From Neorhizobium galegae (GTDB taxonomy: Bacteria; Pseudomonadota; Alphaproteobacteria; Rhizobiales; Rhizobiaceae): a stretch of 64,000 nt of DNA. Made by a program: the position numbers and the translations under genes. Under the pieces are notes generated by a model. That model saw only the letters and a program-made list of their open reading frames with translations, made no database searches and was not told the origin of the DNA. Shown here in pieces: positions 1-8,267 of the stretch (positions within the stretch are counted from its first letter, which is position 1; each line of letters opens with the position of its first letter). Location: the NCBI RefSeq assembly GCF_017877135.1, contig NZ_JAGIPH010000003.1, positions 372,001 through 436,000 on the forward strand. The letters are read 5' to 3'.

Positions 1-31
1 GCGCCGCCGGCCAGGAGACAGGACCCCTCAA

Positions 32-57
32 AATTGACTGTTACGTAAAAGTCAATT
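32..57. promoter_or_regulatory. Palindromic operator upstream of the MerR regulator
   Basis: A 26-bp inverted repeat matches itself at all but one symmetric base pair. Outer arms are AATTGACT and AGTCAATT, and the centre carries TTACGTAA. MerR-family dimers bind such symmetric sites, and the TTACGT/GTCAA elements resemble what I recall of LiuR-type sites (MerR regulators of branched-chain amino acid and fatty acid catabolism). It ends about 30 bp before the start of the regulator, so autoregulation is the natural inference. A divergent target gene to the left of the window is also possible. Confidence 0.6.
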
Positions 58-86
58 AACGTGCTTCCACCAGACAGGATGGCGGC

Positions 87-473
87 GTGAACAAGTATTA
101 TACCATCACGGAACTGACGCGGGAATTCGGGGTCTCGACCCGGACCCTGCGTTTCTATGAGGATGAGGGGCTGATCCACCCGGAGCGGCGCGGTCGCACC
201 CGGCTGTTTCGCATGGCCGATCGCCGACTGATCCAGGAAATCCTGCGCGGTCGCCGCATTGGTTTCACCATTGCCGAAATCCGCGAAATCATCCAGGTCT
301 ATCGCGAGCCGCCCGGCGAGCTTGGCCAGCTGAAACTGCTGATGAAGCGCATCGACGAGAAGCGCGACGAGCTTCGCCAGAAGCGCAAGGACATCGATGA
401 CACGCTGAACGAACTCGACAATGTCGAGGAGGCCTGCCTGACGCGGCTGGCCGAAATCGGCGTCGGCACCTGA
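87..473 (+). CDS. MerR-family transcriptional regulator, LiuR-like
   Basis: A 128-residue regulator starting at a GTG codon. The N-terminus (about residues 5-72) is a typical MerR winged helix-turn-helix: YTITELTREFGVSTRTLRFY, then EDEGLIHPERRGRTRLF. It is followed by a long charged helix (about residues 80-118, RIDEKRDELRQKRKDIDD) that would form the antiparallel dimer coiled coil. There is no cysteine-rich metal-binding C-terminus, so a metal sensor is unlikely. Size and the operator just upstream fit the LiuR/PsrA-like MerR group that controls acyl-CoA catabolism, but the target genes lie outside the window. MerR membership is secure; the LiuR assignment is inference. Confidence 0.85.
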   Translation: MNKYYTITELTREFGVSTRTLRFYEDEGLIHPERRGRTRLFRMADRRLIQEILRGRRIGFTIAEIREIIQVYREPPGELGQLKLLMKRIDEKRDELRQKRKDIDDTLNELDNVEEACLTRLAEIGVGT

Positions 474-542
474 TCGGCGCTGAAGGTTCAGCCGAAACGG
501 CTGAACCGCTGTTCGGGTCTAAGCCCGAAATGACATCCGATA

Positions 543-1562
543 TCAGCGGCTAATGATCGTGCATTCCTGCGCGATCGACTGAACGCCCGGATCCGTCGCC
601 GGATTGATATCGCCGCGCTGCATCGGCATGAACAGAGATTGCTCGACCAGCTTGTTTGCCGTGCAGTCGCAGAAGCGGTCGCAAAGACCGGCGTCATTGC
701 CTTCCGCCACGCAGGAGCGCGCGCAGCTTTGCGTGTAGCCGACAATTGGATCGACCGCCGGCGCCGGATGGATGAGCGAGGCGAGATAGACGAGACCGAT
801 CAGCACCGGCTGGTGAATGAGGTAGAAGGCAAGGCTGTGGCGTCCCGCTTTCGTCAGCAGGTTGTCGCGCTGCTGCCATGCCGCAAGCCGTGCAAACCCG
901 CCATGGTCGCGCAACAGGCCACCGATCGCGACACCCGCCAGCACGGCGGCAAACCAGGGAAAGACCGGGACGAAATCGTTGGAACGCGGGATGGTTTCGG
1001 CAAAGCCTGTCCAGGCCAGCAGGCGCGTGTCAAACAGCGGAAAGCTCAAAAGGCCGGGCATGATCCAGGTATCGAGCACCATCGCGATAAACAGGGCGAC
1101 GGCCAAAAGTCCAGTCAACAGCGGCGGCACCCTGAGGAATGCCAGCGCCAGAAGGCTTGCGAGCGCGATGTGATGCAGGATGCCGAAAAAAATCCACTCC
1201 TGCGGCATCGCTATGCGCGTGGCAATGCTGATGACGGCCGCAGCACCGGCCACCAGTAGGAGCCGCTTGCGGAACGAGGGCCAGCGGATGCCTTGGCCAT
1301 GCGCCAGCAGGAGGCTCAATCCGACCAGCATCAGAAACGAGGTGGCGATCAGCCGGGCATAGATCTTCCACGCCCCTTGCGTCGACGTTCCGACCTCCAG
1401 ATAGCCGAAGAATTCGAGATCCCAGGTGAAGTGGTAGGAGGCCATGGCAATTAGTGCCACGCCGCGCAATGTATCGATGAGCGGGATACGCGGCGTCCGC
1501 AACGGGCCGCCGGAAGCGGCAACCTGCGAAGCGTCGTCATCAAAGGCTGTGGTGGAGGACAA
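543..1562 (-). CDS. DUF1624 / HGSNAT-like acyltransferase membrane protein
   Basis: A polytopic inner-membrane protein of about 339 residues. The N-terminal motif PLIDTLRGVALIAMASYHF is characteristic of the DUF1624 heparan-alpha-glucosaminide acetyltransferase-like family; the conserved histidine in YHF is the putative catalytic residue by family analogy. About eight to nine hydrophobic segments follow, with LAFYLIHQPVLIGLVYL near the end. The frame is open further upstream, but that part overlaps the neighbouring gene, so I chose a TTG at 1560-1562 preceded by AAGGA. The last 60 residues are hydrophilic and cysteine-rich (CX3C, CX9C, CX3C and CXC spacing plus one near the end). The acceptor substrate is unknown. 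Confidence 0.8.
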   Translation of the reverse strand: MSSTTAFDDDASQVAASGGPLRTPRIPLIDTLRGVALIAMASYHFTWDLEFFGYLEVGTSTQGAWKIYARLIATSFLMLVGLSLLLAHGQGIRWPSFRKRLLLVAGAAAVISIATRIAMPQEWIFFGILHHIALASLLALAFLRVPPLLTGLLAVALFIAMVLDTWIMPGLLSFPLFDTRLLAWTGFAETIPRSNDFVPVFPWFAAVLAGVAIGGLLRDHGGFARLAAWQQRDNLLTKAGRHSLAFYLIHQPVLIGLVYLASLIHPAPAVDPIVGYTQSCARSCVAEGNDAGLCDRFCDCTANKLVEQSLFMPMQRGDINPATDPGVQSIAQECTIISR

Positions 1563-1668
1563 GCGAAATCCTTGGGCGTTTTGACGCGGGCAAAACCGTC
1601 CCGGCCTTCCCGACATGAGTGAAGCGATGACGGCAGAGAAAGCCTGCCATGATCCGCCGTGGTACGGC

Positions 1669-2352
1669 CTATCGATCCATGATCGCCCGGCGCGCCTCGG
1701 AGAAAAACTGCCGGCGCAAGAGAACGAAAATGACGAACAGCGTCGATGCGATGAACATATAGGGCCCGATGAACCAACCGAGATAGCCGATGGAGAGAAA
1801 AATCGTCCTGAGCCCGGCATTGAAGTGGCGCGCGGCAATTACATTCATGCGGATCACCTGATCGGCGGCACGCTCGGCCGCTGCCGGATCGTGCTGCACC
1901 TCATGCGTCATCGGCAGCGCCCCGAAGAGGATGGTGCAGTAGTTGAACAAGCGATAGGACCAGCCGAACTTGAAGAAGGAATAGGCAAACAGCGCCGTCA
2001 GGCCTGCGACCTTCGCCTCGAAGGCGGCACGACCGGCATAATCGACAAAGGCAAGGTCGCGGAACACCACGTCGACCCGGTCCGTGGCGCCCAGCAGCGC
2101 AAAGCAGCCGCCGATGGCAAAGATGGAGGTCGAGGCGAAGAAAGCCGTGCCGTTCTGCAGACCCGCCATGATCTGCGTGTCGATCATCTTGAGGTCACGC
2201 TTCAAGGAATTATAGATCCACTGGCGACGCCTGTCCGCCATCACCTGGTTGAGGCTGCGGCGCGACAGCACCGGCTCACCGCTGGTCAGCCAGGAATAGG
2301 TGATCCAGAGGACGGCAAAGAGGGCAAGGGCGACATAGTCGAGCGTTGTCAT
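1669..2352 (-). CDS. DUF599 family membrane protein
   Basis: A protein of about 227 residues with four hydrophobic segments: LDYVALALFAVLWITYSW at the start, FFASTSIFAIGGCFALLG, AKVAGLTALFAYSFFKF, and a long C-terminal segment around IGPYMFIASTLFVIFVLL. The conserved stretches RRQWIYNSLKRD and PMTHEVQHDP fit the DUF599 family. Function is unknown. The frame is open to 2481, but the extra residues are uncharacteristic and cross a small hairpin, so the internal ATG at 2350-2352 is preferred; there is no strong ribosome site to decide it. It lies about 100 bp upstream of the DUF1624 gene on the same strand and may be cotranscribed. Confidence 0.75.
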   Translation of the reverse strand: MTTLDYVALALFAVLWITYSWLTSGEPVLSRRSLNQVMADRRRQWIYNSLKRDLKMIDTQIMAGLQNGTAFFASTSIFAIGGCFALLGATDRVDVVFRDLAFVDYAGRAAFEAKVAGLTALFAYSFFKFGWSYRLFNYCTILFGALPMTHEVQHDPAAAERAADQVIRMNVIAARHFNAGLRTIFLSIGYLGWFIGPYMFIASTLFVIFVLLRRQFFSEARRAIMDR

Positions 2353-2403
2353 CGGGTGTCCGTTCGCGAATCCGGCAATGATCTGCATGGCTACAGCATC
2401 GAT

Positions 2404-2428
2404 CTCAAAAATCGAAACGGATTTTGAG
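2404..2428. repeat. Small hairpin upstream of the DUF599 gene
   Basis: CTCAAAA and TTTTGAG arms form a seven-base-pair inverted repeat around a short inner stem and a GAAAC loop. It lies within the 5' leader of the DUF599 gene and argues against the longest possible start codon for that gene. It may be a leftover of a dispersed rhizobial palindrome; no second copy was noticed in the window. Confidence 0.3.
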
Positions 2429-2582
2429 GACAGGAGCGGGGGATTTTTCGCAGCGGCAGGGTCATCTGCCAAGCCACGCATAATGACCGCACCATCCGGC
2501 GACGTAGCCGGTGGATGACCCCGGCCCCGTGCTCAAAACGCAGGAGCCATGCATTTTTCACCGTTGCGAAATGTGAACGCCG

Positions 2583-2597
2583 TTAATATAGGGTTAA
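2583..2597 (+). promoter_or_regulatory. CtrA-like binding box (TTAA-N7-TTAA)
   Basis: TTAA, seven bases, TTAA matches the alphaproteobacterial CtrA consensus TTAA-N7-TTAAC except for the final base. It lies 44 bp upstream of the start of the 33-residue membrane peptide, where a promoter-overlapping CtrA site would be expected. This is a motif match only; such sites also occur by chance, though TTAA pairs are rare in this GC-rich window. Confidence 0.4.
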
Positions 2598-2640
2598 ACG
2601 CTTGGGGTCACGGTGAGCGTGTGCCCGCAATGGAGACTTC

Positions 2641-2742
2641 ATGGAAGACAGCGTTCAGAAATCCTGCTGGGGCGTGACACTCAAGGCGCTTGCCGGATTT
2701 GCCGCCCTCCTGGCACTGGCCTATATCTTCGGACGCATCTGA
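2641..2742 (+). CDS. Small single-span membrane protein (33 aa)
   Basis: A short open frame beginning MEDSVQKSCWGVTLKAL and ending in an uninterrupted hydrophobic helix (about residues 14-31, ALAGFAALLALAYIFGR). GGAG lies four bases before the ATG. The polar N-terminus and single C-terminal hydrophobic span fit a small inner-membrane micropeptide. It precedes L-serine dehydratase by 170 bp on the same strand and follows a CtrA-like box. I do not recognise a named family. Support comes from the ribosome site, the coherent helix and position; conservation would settle it. Confidence 0.5.
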   Translation: MEDSVQKSCWGVTLKALAGFAALLALAYIFGRI

Positions 2743-2911
2743 TCGAACGTCGCTCTTTCTTCTCCGGCCCGTGATGGACACGCAAGCTGCCGACATCGGA
2801 CGCGTCCTGTCGCATCCGTTCCACTGCGTGTCGGCAGGCCGCCGCAATCGTGCCATGACGAAGGTTAGGCTGCGCTCTTGATGACACGCAAGCCCGAAGG
2901 GTCCCGAGTTC

Positions 2912-4309
2912 ATGTTCCTCTCCGTATTCGATGTGTTCAAGATCGGCGTCGGCCCCTCCAGTTCCCACACCATGGGCCCGATGTCGGCCGCCAACCGATT
3001 TCTCGATCTTCTTCTGTCGGATGACTGGCCCCGCCCGTCCGGCGCGGCTGTCACGCGGCTGAAGGTCAGCCTGCATGGCTCGCTGGCCTACACCGGGATC
3101 GGCCATGGCACGGGAAGGGCGGTGATCCTCGGCTTGATGGGAGAGGCGCCCGACCGCGTCGATCCCGATCGTATGGAGGAAATCCTGGCGGAGGTGGACC
3201 GCACAGGCCGCGTCACGCCACCCGGTCATCCGCCTTACGCCTTCCAGCCGGAGACGGATCTCGTCTTCGACCGCAAGCAGCCTCTGTCTGGCCATGCCAA
3301 CGGCATGAGCTTTTCCGCCTTCGACAAGCAGGACCGTCTGCTGGTCAAGCGTATCTATTATTCCATCGGCGGCGGTTTCGTCGTCACCGATACGGAACTT
3401 GAGGCCATGCGCGGGCCAAAGGCGCCCTCGCTGGACAAGGTCCCGTATCCCTTCGCCTCGGCCCGCCAGATGCTCGACATGGCGCGCGGCTCCGGCCTGA
3501 GCATTGCCCAGATGAAGCGCGCCAACGAACTGACCAAGATGAGTGGTGAGGATCTGGACGCCGGCCTCGACCGGATCTGGGCTGCCATGGCAAGCTGCAT
3601 CGACCGCGGCCTCAAGGTGGATGGCATCATGCCCGGCGGGCTGAAGGTCAGGCGGCGGGCGAAATCCATCCACGACAAGCTGAATGCCGAATGGCGCAGC
3701 AACCGGATGAACCCGCTTCTCGCCAATGACTGGCTGTCGGTCTATGCCATGGCCGTCAACGAGGAAAATGCCGGCGGCGGACGCGTGGTAACCGCCCCGA
3801 CAAATGGAGCGGCCGGCGTCATTCCGGCCACCATCCGCTATTTCCTGCACTTCCATGAAACGGCCACCACCGAGGACATCCGGACCTTCCTGCTGACGGC
3901 CGCCGCCATCGGCGGCATCATCAAGCACAATGCGTCGATTTCCGGCGCCGAAGTGGGCTGTCAGGGCGAGGTGGGGTCTGCAGCGGCGATGGCGGCCGCA
4001 GGCCTTGCCGCCGTCATGGACGGATCACCCGAACAGATCGAGAATGCCGCCGAAATTGCGCTGGAGCATCATCTCGGCATGACCTGCGATCCGGTCGCGG
4101 GCCTCGTGCAGGTGCCCTGCATCGAACGCAATGCGCTGGGCGCCGTCAAGGCCGTCACCGCCGCTTCGCTGGCGCTGAAAGGGGACGGCTCACATTTCGT
4201 GCCGCTCGATGCCGCGATTGAAACCATGCGCCAGACCGGCCATGACATGAGCGAGAAATACAAGGAAACCTCGACGGGCGGCCTTGCCGTCAACGTCGTC
4301 GAGTGCTGA
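2912..4309 (+). CDS. sdaA: L-serine ammonia-lyase (iron-sulfur dependent)
   Basis: A 465-residue cytosolic enzyme that deaminates L-serine to pyruvate and ammonia with a [4Fe-4S] cluster. The N-terminal beta domain begins [20 protein letters not shown], where the GPSSSHT signature is diagnostic. The C-terminal alpha domain contains [20 protein letters not shown] and the cysteine-bearing [19 protein letters not shown], which supply cluster ligands, followed by [10 protein letters not shown]. Length matches single-chain type I/II enzymes of proteobacteria. No frameshift or missing cluster cysteine is visible. DUF1489 follows after about 50 bp on the same strand. Confidence 0.95.
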   Translation: MFLSVFDVFKIGVGPSSSHTMGPMSAANRFLDLLLSDDWPRPSGAAVTRLKVSLHGSLAYTGIGHGTGRAVILGLMGEAPDRVDPDRMEEILAEVDRTGRVTPPGHPPYAFQPETDLVFDRKQPLSGHANGMSFSAFDKQDRLLVKRIYYSIGGGFVVTDTELEAMRGPKAPSLDKVPYPFASARQMLDMARGSGLSIAQMKRANELTKMSGEDLDAGLDRIWAAMASCIDRGLKVDGIMPGGLKVRRRAKSIHDKLNAEWRSNRMNPLLANDWLSVYAMAVNEENAGGGRVVTAPTNGAAGVIPATIRYFLHFHETATTEDIRTFLLTAAAIGGIIKHNASISGAEVGCQGEVGSAAAMAAAGLAAVMDGSPEQIENAAEIALEHHLGMTCDPVAGLVQVPCIERNALGAVKAVTAASLALKGDGSHFVPLDAAIETMRQTGHDMSEKYKETSTGGLAVNVVEC

Positions 4310-4360
4310 TGCCGCCTGCTGGGGCTTGACGAGGCGGCGGTTACGGGTTTCAAGCAGGCC

Positions 4361-4798
4361 ATGGCACTCCATCTCATCAAACTCTGCGTCGGCGCAGACT
4401 CAATTCAGGACCTGCGCGAGTGGGTGGCGGAACGGGCGCTGTCGGCCATGGCCGCCGGACTTCAGCCACACACCACGCACACCACCCGCATGGTGCCGAA
4501 GCGGCTCGATGAACTGCTGGACGGCGGATCGCTCTACTGGGTGATCAAGGGGCAGGTCGCGGCCCGGCAGGTGCTTCTCGACATCACCACCTTCACCGGC
4601 GGCGACGGCATTTCCCGCTGCAACCTGGTTCTCGCGCCGGAAGTCATCGAGACGGCGACGCAGCCGAAGCGGCCCTTCCAGGGCTGGCGCTACCTGAAGC
4701 CGGAGGATGTTCCGCGCGATCTCGGCACCCTTGGCGAGGATGTCGCCGCCATGCCGGAAGATCTGCGGCGGGAACTGACGGAACTCGGCCTGCTCTGA
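4361..4798 (+). CDS. DUF1489 family protein
   Basis: A 145-residue soluble protein starting MALHLIKLCVGADSI, with the conserved segments TTRMVPKRLDELLDGGSLYW and RPFQGWRYLKPEDVPRD that mark DUF1489, an uncharacterised family largely confined to alphaproteobacteria. GCAGG precedes the ATG. No signal peptide or membrane span is present. It lies 50 bp downstream of the serine dehydratase gene, possibly as a second cistron, and is followed by a strong hairpin. The function is unknown. Confidence 0.85.
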   Translation: MALHLIKLCVGADSIQDLREWVAERALSAMAAGLQPHTTHTTRMVPKRLDELLDGGSLYWVIKGQVAARQVLLDITTFTGGDGISRCNLVLAPEVIETATQPKRPFQGWRYLKPEDVPRDLGTLGEDVAAMPEDLRRELTELGLL

Positions 4799-4852
4799 CC
4801 AGCTTTGCGCGTTCCCTGCCGGACGTGACCCGCAAGCTTTCCTCTCATGCAA

Positions 4853-4891
4853 AGAGCCCGCCCAAGGCCGGATTGGCCGTGAGCGGGCTCT
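4853..4891. terminator. Bidirectional hairpin terminator
   Basis: Nine-base arms AGAGCCCGC and GCGGGCTCT enclose an inner GGCC/GGCC stem. The hairpin lies between two convergent genes, DUF1489 on the plus strand and the 89-residue protein on the minus strand, so it can end both transcripts. The T-tract is weak. Confidence 0.65.
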
Positions 4892-4908
4892 GAAGTTTCA
4901 GGACACGG

Positions 4909-5178
4909 TCAGCGCAGCTTGATGTGAACCGGCGCGCGGCCCGAGCGGGATGATACGTGCAGATGGATCTGCGCTTCCGGCTGCGAATGGCGCCAGGCGC
5001 GGGCGCCGTGGCACAAAAGCAGGCCGACGAGATCACGCGTCCGCTCCTTCGGCTTGGTGATGCCGATGCTCGCCAGCCGCATCGCGGCTTCATGCAGCGG
5101 GTGGAGTGCACCCTGCATCAGCTTTCCCTTGCTGCCCGGGGGCAGATGGAATTCGATGTTATTCTCATTCATCGCCAT
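4909..5178 (-). CDS. Conserved hypothetical protein (89 aa)
   Basis: A short basic soluble protein starting MAMNENNIEFHLPPGSKGKL. The body has helical segments (LHPLHEAAMRLASIGI, TRDLVGLLLCHGARAW) and a positively charged C-terminus. GAGG five bases before the ATG at 5176-5178 decides the start, although the frame is open further upstream. It lies about 90 bp upstream in coordinate of the carboxypeptidase gene stop, on the same strand, and could be the last gene of that transcript. I do not recognise a domain. Confidence 0.6.
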   Translation of the reverse strand: MAMNENNIEFHLPPGSKGKLMQGALHPLHEAAMRLASIGITKPKERTRDLVGLLLCHGARAWRHSQPEAQIHLHVSSRSGRAPVHIKLR

Positions 5179-5266
5179 AACGACCTCGTAACGCAAAACA
5201 ATCGAGGGTGTGGGGTGCGGGTTTAGCCGCCATGCAGGGCCGGCGGAACCGGCCCGGCACATTGTA

Positions 5267-6781
5267 TTACTGCTGCGACGCCCAGCACTGGACGCCCTTC
5301 TTCTTCAAGGCATTGCAGGCATTGACGGCAGATTTCTGATCATCGAAGCCGCCGAAGCGGGCGCGATAGATCTGGCTGCCATTGGTATTGACGGCAACGG
5401 CGAACGGCTTGGCAGAGCGAAGGGCAGGGCCTGCCTTGCCGCGGGCCGTTTCGAGAAGGTCCATGGCACGGTCGCGGTCAGGCGACACGCCGATCTGCAC
5501 GACCCAGCCTTCCGGCGCCGCCTTGGCAACCGACGCGGTCTTTTCAAACGACGGGCGCGTGGAGGCGGTGGTGACGGAATCGGTCTCGACAGGGCTTTCG
5601 TCGCGGGACGCCACCTGCGGCGCATAGCCGGTGGCTTGAACCGGTGCGGTGACGGGCGTGCGGGTCATGGCAGCCGTGACGGCGTCTGCGGCGCTGCGGG
5701 CCTTGGGCTCTGCGGCATAGGCAGCAGCCCCCGGCATCTTCTCGCTCTGGCGATCGGACGGCATCGGGCCGGCATTCGGCAGGTCGAGCGAGGCGACTGT
5801 TTCGGTAGCAGCTGCGACCGCCGGCGAACGGGAGGTGCGCACCGGAACGGGCACGGCGGCTTCGGCCGGCGGGGTGACGCTGCTCGTCTGGGCAATCAGG
5901 TTGCTGTTGCCGCCCTGGGAGGCCTTGGGCAGGTAGGTTGCCACGAGCTTGCGCATCTGCGCATCGCGCCAGGCGGTGCTCGATCCGCCGAGAACGACGC
6001 CGACGATGGAGCGGCCATTGAGCTGGGCAGAGGTCGTGAGGTTGAAGCCGGCTGCACGCGTATAGCCGGTCTTGATGCCGTCGACGCCCGGCACATTGCC
6101 GACCAGGCGGTTATGATTGCCGATGGTCTGGTTGCCGAACTTGAAGACGCGCGTGGAGAAGTAGCCGTAATACTGCGGAAAGTGCTGACGCAGCGCGATG
6201 CCGAGACGGGCCTGATCGCGCGCCGTCGTCATCTGCGCGGTGTTCGGCAGGCCGTTTGCGTTGCGATAGGTGGTGCGGGTCATGCCGAGCGCGCGTGCCT
6301 TGCTCGTCATCATCTGGGCAAACCGGGCTTCGGAGCCGCCGATCTGTTCGCCGAGCGCCGTTGCCATGTCGTTTGCCGAACGGGTAACGAGGGCAAGAAT
6401 GGCCTGCTCGACGGTTACGGAACCGCCGGCGCGCACGCCAAGCTTCGAGGGCGGCTCGGCCGCGGCATGCGCTGAAACGGGCACCTTCGAATCAAGCGAA
6501 AGCCGGCCGGCCTCCAGCGCCTCGAAGGTGAGGTAGAGCGTCATCATCTTGGTGAGCGACGCCGGGTAGCGCAGCGAATCGGGATCCTCGCTGTACAGAA
6601 CCTTGCCCGTCTTGGCATCGACGACGATGCCGGCATATTTCGGGTTGGCGGCAGCTGGCTCAAGCCCAAATGCCAGCACCGCAATGATCATAAGGAGAAA
6701 ACCAACGACCTTGTTGAAAATCGAGGCACCATCCTTCGAGAAGGATGTTGTGTTGACGTCATTCAGCACGGCTGCACTCAC
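5267..6781 (-). CDS. D-alanyl-D-alanine carboxypeptidase with SPOR domain
   Basis: A 504-residue penicillin-binding protein of the DacA/DacF (S11) type that trims the terminal D-alanine of peptidoglycan stem peptides. An N-terminal hydrophobic segment (about residues 24-46) should export or anchor it. The three active-site motifs are present: SLTK (in PASLTKMM), SAND, and KTG in DGIKTGYT. After an Ala/Pro-rich linker (about residues 290-420), a SPOR domain beginning GWVVQIGVSPDRDRAMDLLE ends the protein; SPOR domains bind denuded septal glycan, so a role at the division site is likely. This fused layout is common in Rhizobiales. Confidence 0.92.
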   Translation of the reverse strand: MSAAVLNDVNTTSFSKDGASIFNKVVGFLLMIIAVLAFGLEPAAANPKYAGIVVDAKTGKVLYSEDPDSLRYPASLTKMMTLYLTFEALEAGRLSLDSKVPVSAHAAAEPPSKLGVRAGGSVTVEQAILALVTRSANDMATALGEQIGGSEARFAQMMTSKARALGMTRTTYRNANGLPNTAQMTTARDQARLGIALRQHFPQYYGYFSTRVFKFGNQTIGNHNRLVGNVPGVDGIKTGYTRAAGFNLTTSAQLNGRSIVGVVLGGSSTAWRDAQMRKLVATYLPKASQGGNSNLIAQTSSVTPPAEAAVPVPVRTSRSPAVAAATETVASLDLPNAGPMPSDRQSEKMPGAAAYAAEPKARSAADAVTAAMTRTPVTAPVQATGYAPQVASRDESPVETDSVTTASTRPSFEKTASVAKAAPEGWVVQIGVSPDRDRAMDLLETARGKAGPALRSAKPFAVAVNTNGSQIYRARFGGFDDQKSAVNACNALKKKGVQCWASQQ

Positions 6782-7090
6782 TCATTGCATTTCAGTTGTT
6801 ATTTCCGGGCGCCCCCTCAGCATCCGTTCCGGCCACTTTAGGTGGCTAGCGTTACCAAGTGGTTTATGATGAACAGAGGATTAGGATTTTCGCGTCCGTT
6901 TTATCGACCATGTCCGGTGGCCGTCGCTCTGCGCCCCGTCAGAGACGGCAATAGCGGCCTCAATATGATGATGTCCTGATAAACGTCGGAAATGCACAGT
7001 CTTCACCGGGAAGAAGGGCCTGCGGCGGCGCGCGCACCGCCTTCAGTGCTGGCCGTCCCGCAGAAAGCAAAGTGTCGTCCAAAATGCAAA
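6782..7090. other. Intergenic region, no gene seen
   Basis: About 310 bp between the start of the carboxypeptidase gene and the terminator of the cysteine proteinase gene. The part next to 6782-6900 is AT-richer than its surroundings and presumably carries the carboxypeptidase promoter. No coding frame with a ribosome site and no RNA gene was recognised. Confidence 0.5.
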
Positions 7091-7120
7091 AAGGGCCCGC
7101 CGCGATAACGGCAGGCCCTT
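7091..7120 (-). terminator. Hairpin downstream of the cysteine proteinase gene
   Basis: Inverted repeat AAGGGCC / GGCCCTT with GCC-rich extension, about 30 bp past the stop of the minus-strand gene. In the minus direction it is followed by a T-rich stretch, fitting a rho-independent terminator. Confidence 0.6.
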
Positions 7121-7148
7121 GATGAATGAATTCGGTCGGGACGGGGTC

Positions 7149-7757
7149 TCAGCGATGGACGCTGCTCACGGCTGTCGCACGGCCATCCTGCAGCTTGACC
7201 CAGTTGGCGGGATTGTCCGTCGCCTGACGCTTGAGGAAGGTATATTCGGTCTCGGACCAGAGCATGACCTTGTTGCGCATGTTGTCGAGCACGAAGTCGC
7301 CGCGATCGGTGCGCACCGTCAAGACGGCATGACCTTCGCCATTCGGCTGCAGCACGACGGTCATCAGGAGGTTGGAGGGGTTGAATCCCTGGTTGATCAG
7401 CATCTTGCGCTTCAAGAGGGCGAAATCCTCGCAATCGCCGACCGTCGTCGGATAGGCCCAGCGCTCCTCGACACCATAGATCTCCTGGTCGGTCATCGGG
7501 GCAATCTCAGTGTTGACCGTATAGTTGACCTCAAGGATCGTGCGCCAGCGCTCTTCGGTCAGCGTCAGCGGACCGGTGTCGGCCGTGCGCACCGAGCATT
7601 CGCCCGGATTGCTCTGGCAGAATTCATAATGGCCAATCGGGGGATTCGCCTTGCCGGTGATGCGCATGGATCCGGCGAAGGCAAAGGCGGCCTGTGTGGA
7701 CAGGAAGGTCAGGCAAAGAGCGACAAAACCCGCGCCGATGATCTTTGTGTACGACAT
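7149..7757 (-). CDS. Transglutaminase-like cysteine proteinase (BTLCP)
   Basis: A protein of about 202 residues with a signal peptide (SYTKIIGAGFVALCLTFLST, likely cut after AFAFA). The mature part matches the bacterial transglutaminase-like cysteine proteinase family: catalytic cysteine in GDCEDFALLKRKMLI, histidine in GEGHAVLTV, and aspartate in FVLDNMRNKV. It should act in the periplasm; some relatives (LapG) cleave surface adhesins, but no LapD or LapA partner is next to it, so the substrate is open. AAGGAG sits nine bases before the chosen ATG and only three before an alternative ATG at 7761-7763. Confidence 0.88.
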   Translation of the reverse strand: MSYTKIIGAGFVALCLTFLSTQAAFAFAGSMRITGKANPPIGHYEFCQSNPGECSVRTADTGPLTLTEERWRTILEVNYTVNTEIAPMTDQEIYGVEERWAYPTTVGDCEDFALLKRKMLINQGFNPSNLLMTVVLQPNGEGHAVLTVRTDRGDFVLDNMRNKVMLWSETEYTFLKRQATDNPANWVKLQDGRATAVSSVHR

Positions 7758-8267
7758 GCACATTCTCTCCTTGGACAGGAGGATAATGGCACCGTCGTCT
7801 TGATCTTGGACGAAATTGCGCTGTCAAATCAGATGCTTGTTTTAATCAAACTTATCTCGAATTCGGCTAAAGTTTTATCGACCGGGAACCGCAGCCACCG
7901 CGCGGTCTCCGCTGGAAACCGGGATGGAATTGGATAAAATTCGATCCTTTTCCCGCTAAGCGCTTGCAGTTTCTGATCAAGCTCGGCCTTCCGATAACGG
8001 CACCAGTGGCAGTTTTGCTGGGCTTGGCGCCGTTCGGAGCCGGCGATGTCCATGAATGCACGGTCCATGAGATCGGCTTTTGCGATCATCAAGGCCCTCG
8101 GCAACCCTCAAAAAAATGTGCCGGAACAGGATTTTTTTCGCTGAGGCAGGTGCCGCATGGCCGGCATCGGGGCGAGAGATCGCACACACGATGGATGTGG
8201 AACGCATCGGTGCCGGCGCAACGCATGGCGCAGGCTGCGGTCGCCTCATCCGGAAACGGCGGAAGGA
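7758..8267. other. Intergenic region with a weak possible small frame
   Basis: About 500 bp between the cysteine proteinase gene and the PilZ gene. The 7770-7880 part is AT-rich and should hold the proteinase promoter. A minus-strand frame from an ATG at 8087-8089 to 7829 (86 codons, GAGG six bases before the ATG, including the segment NCHWCRYRKAELDQKL) could be a gene, but codon choice deteriorates in its second half and it runs into the promoter region. Not called as a gene. Confidence 0.35.

Noticed and set aside
7829-8089. Minus-strand 86-codon frame
   Set aside because: A reasonable ribosome site exists but codon quality falls and it overlaps the expected promoter; described but not called.
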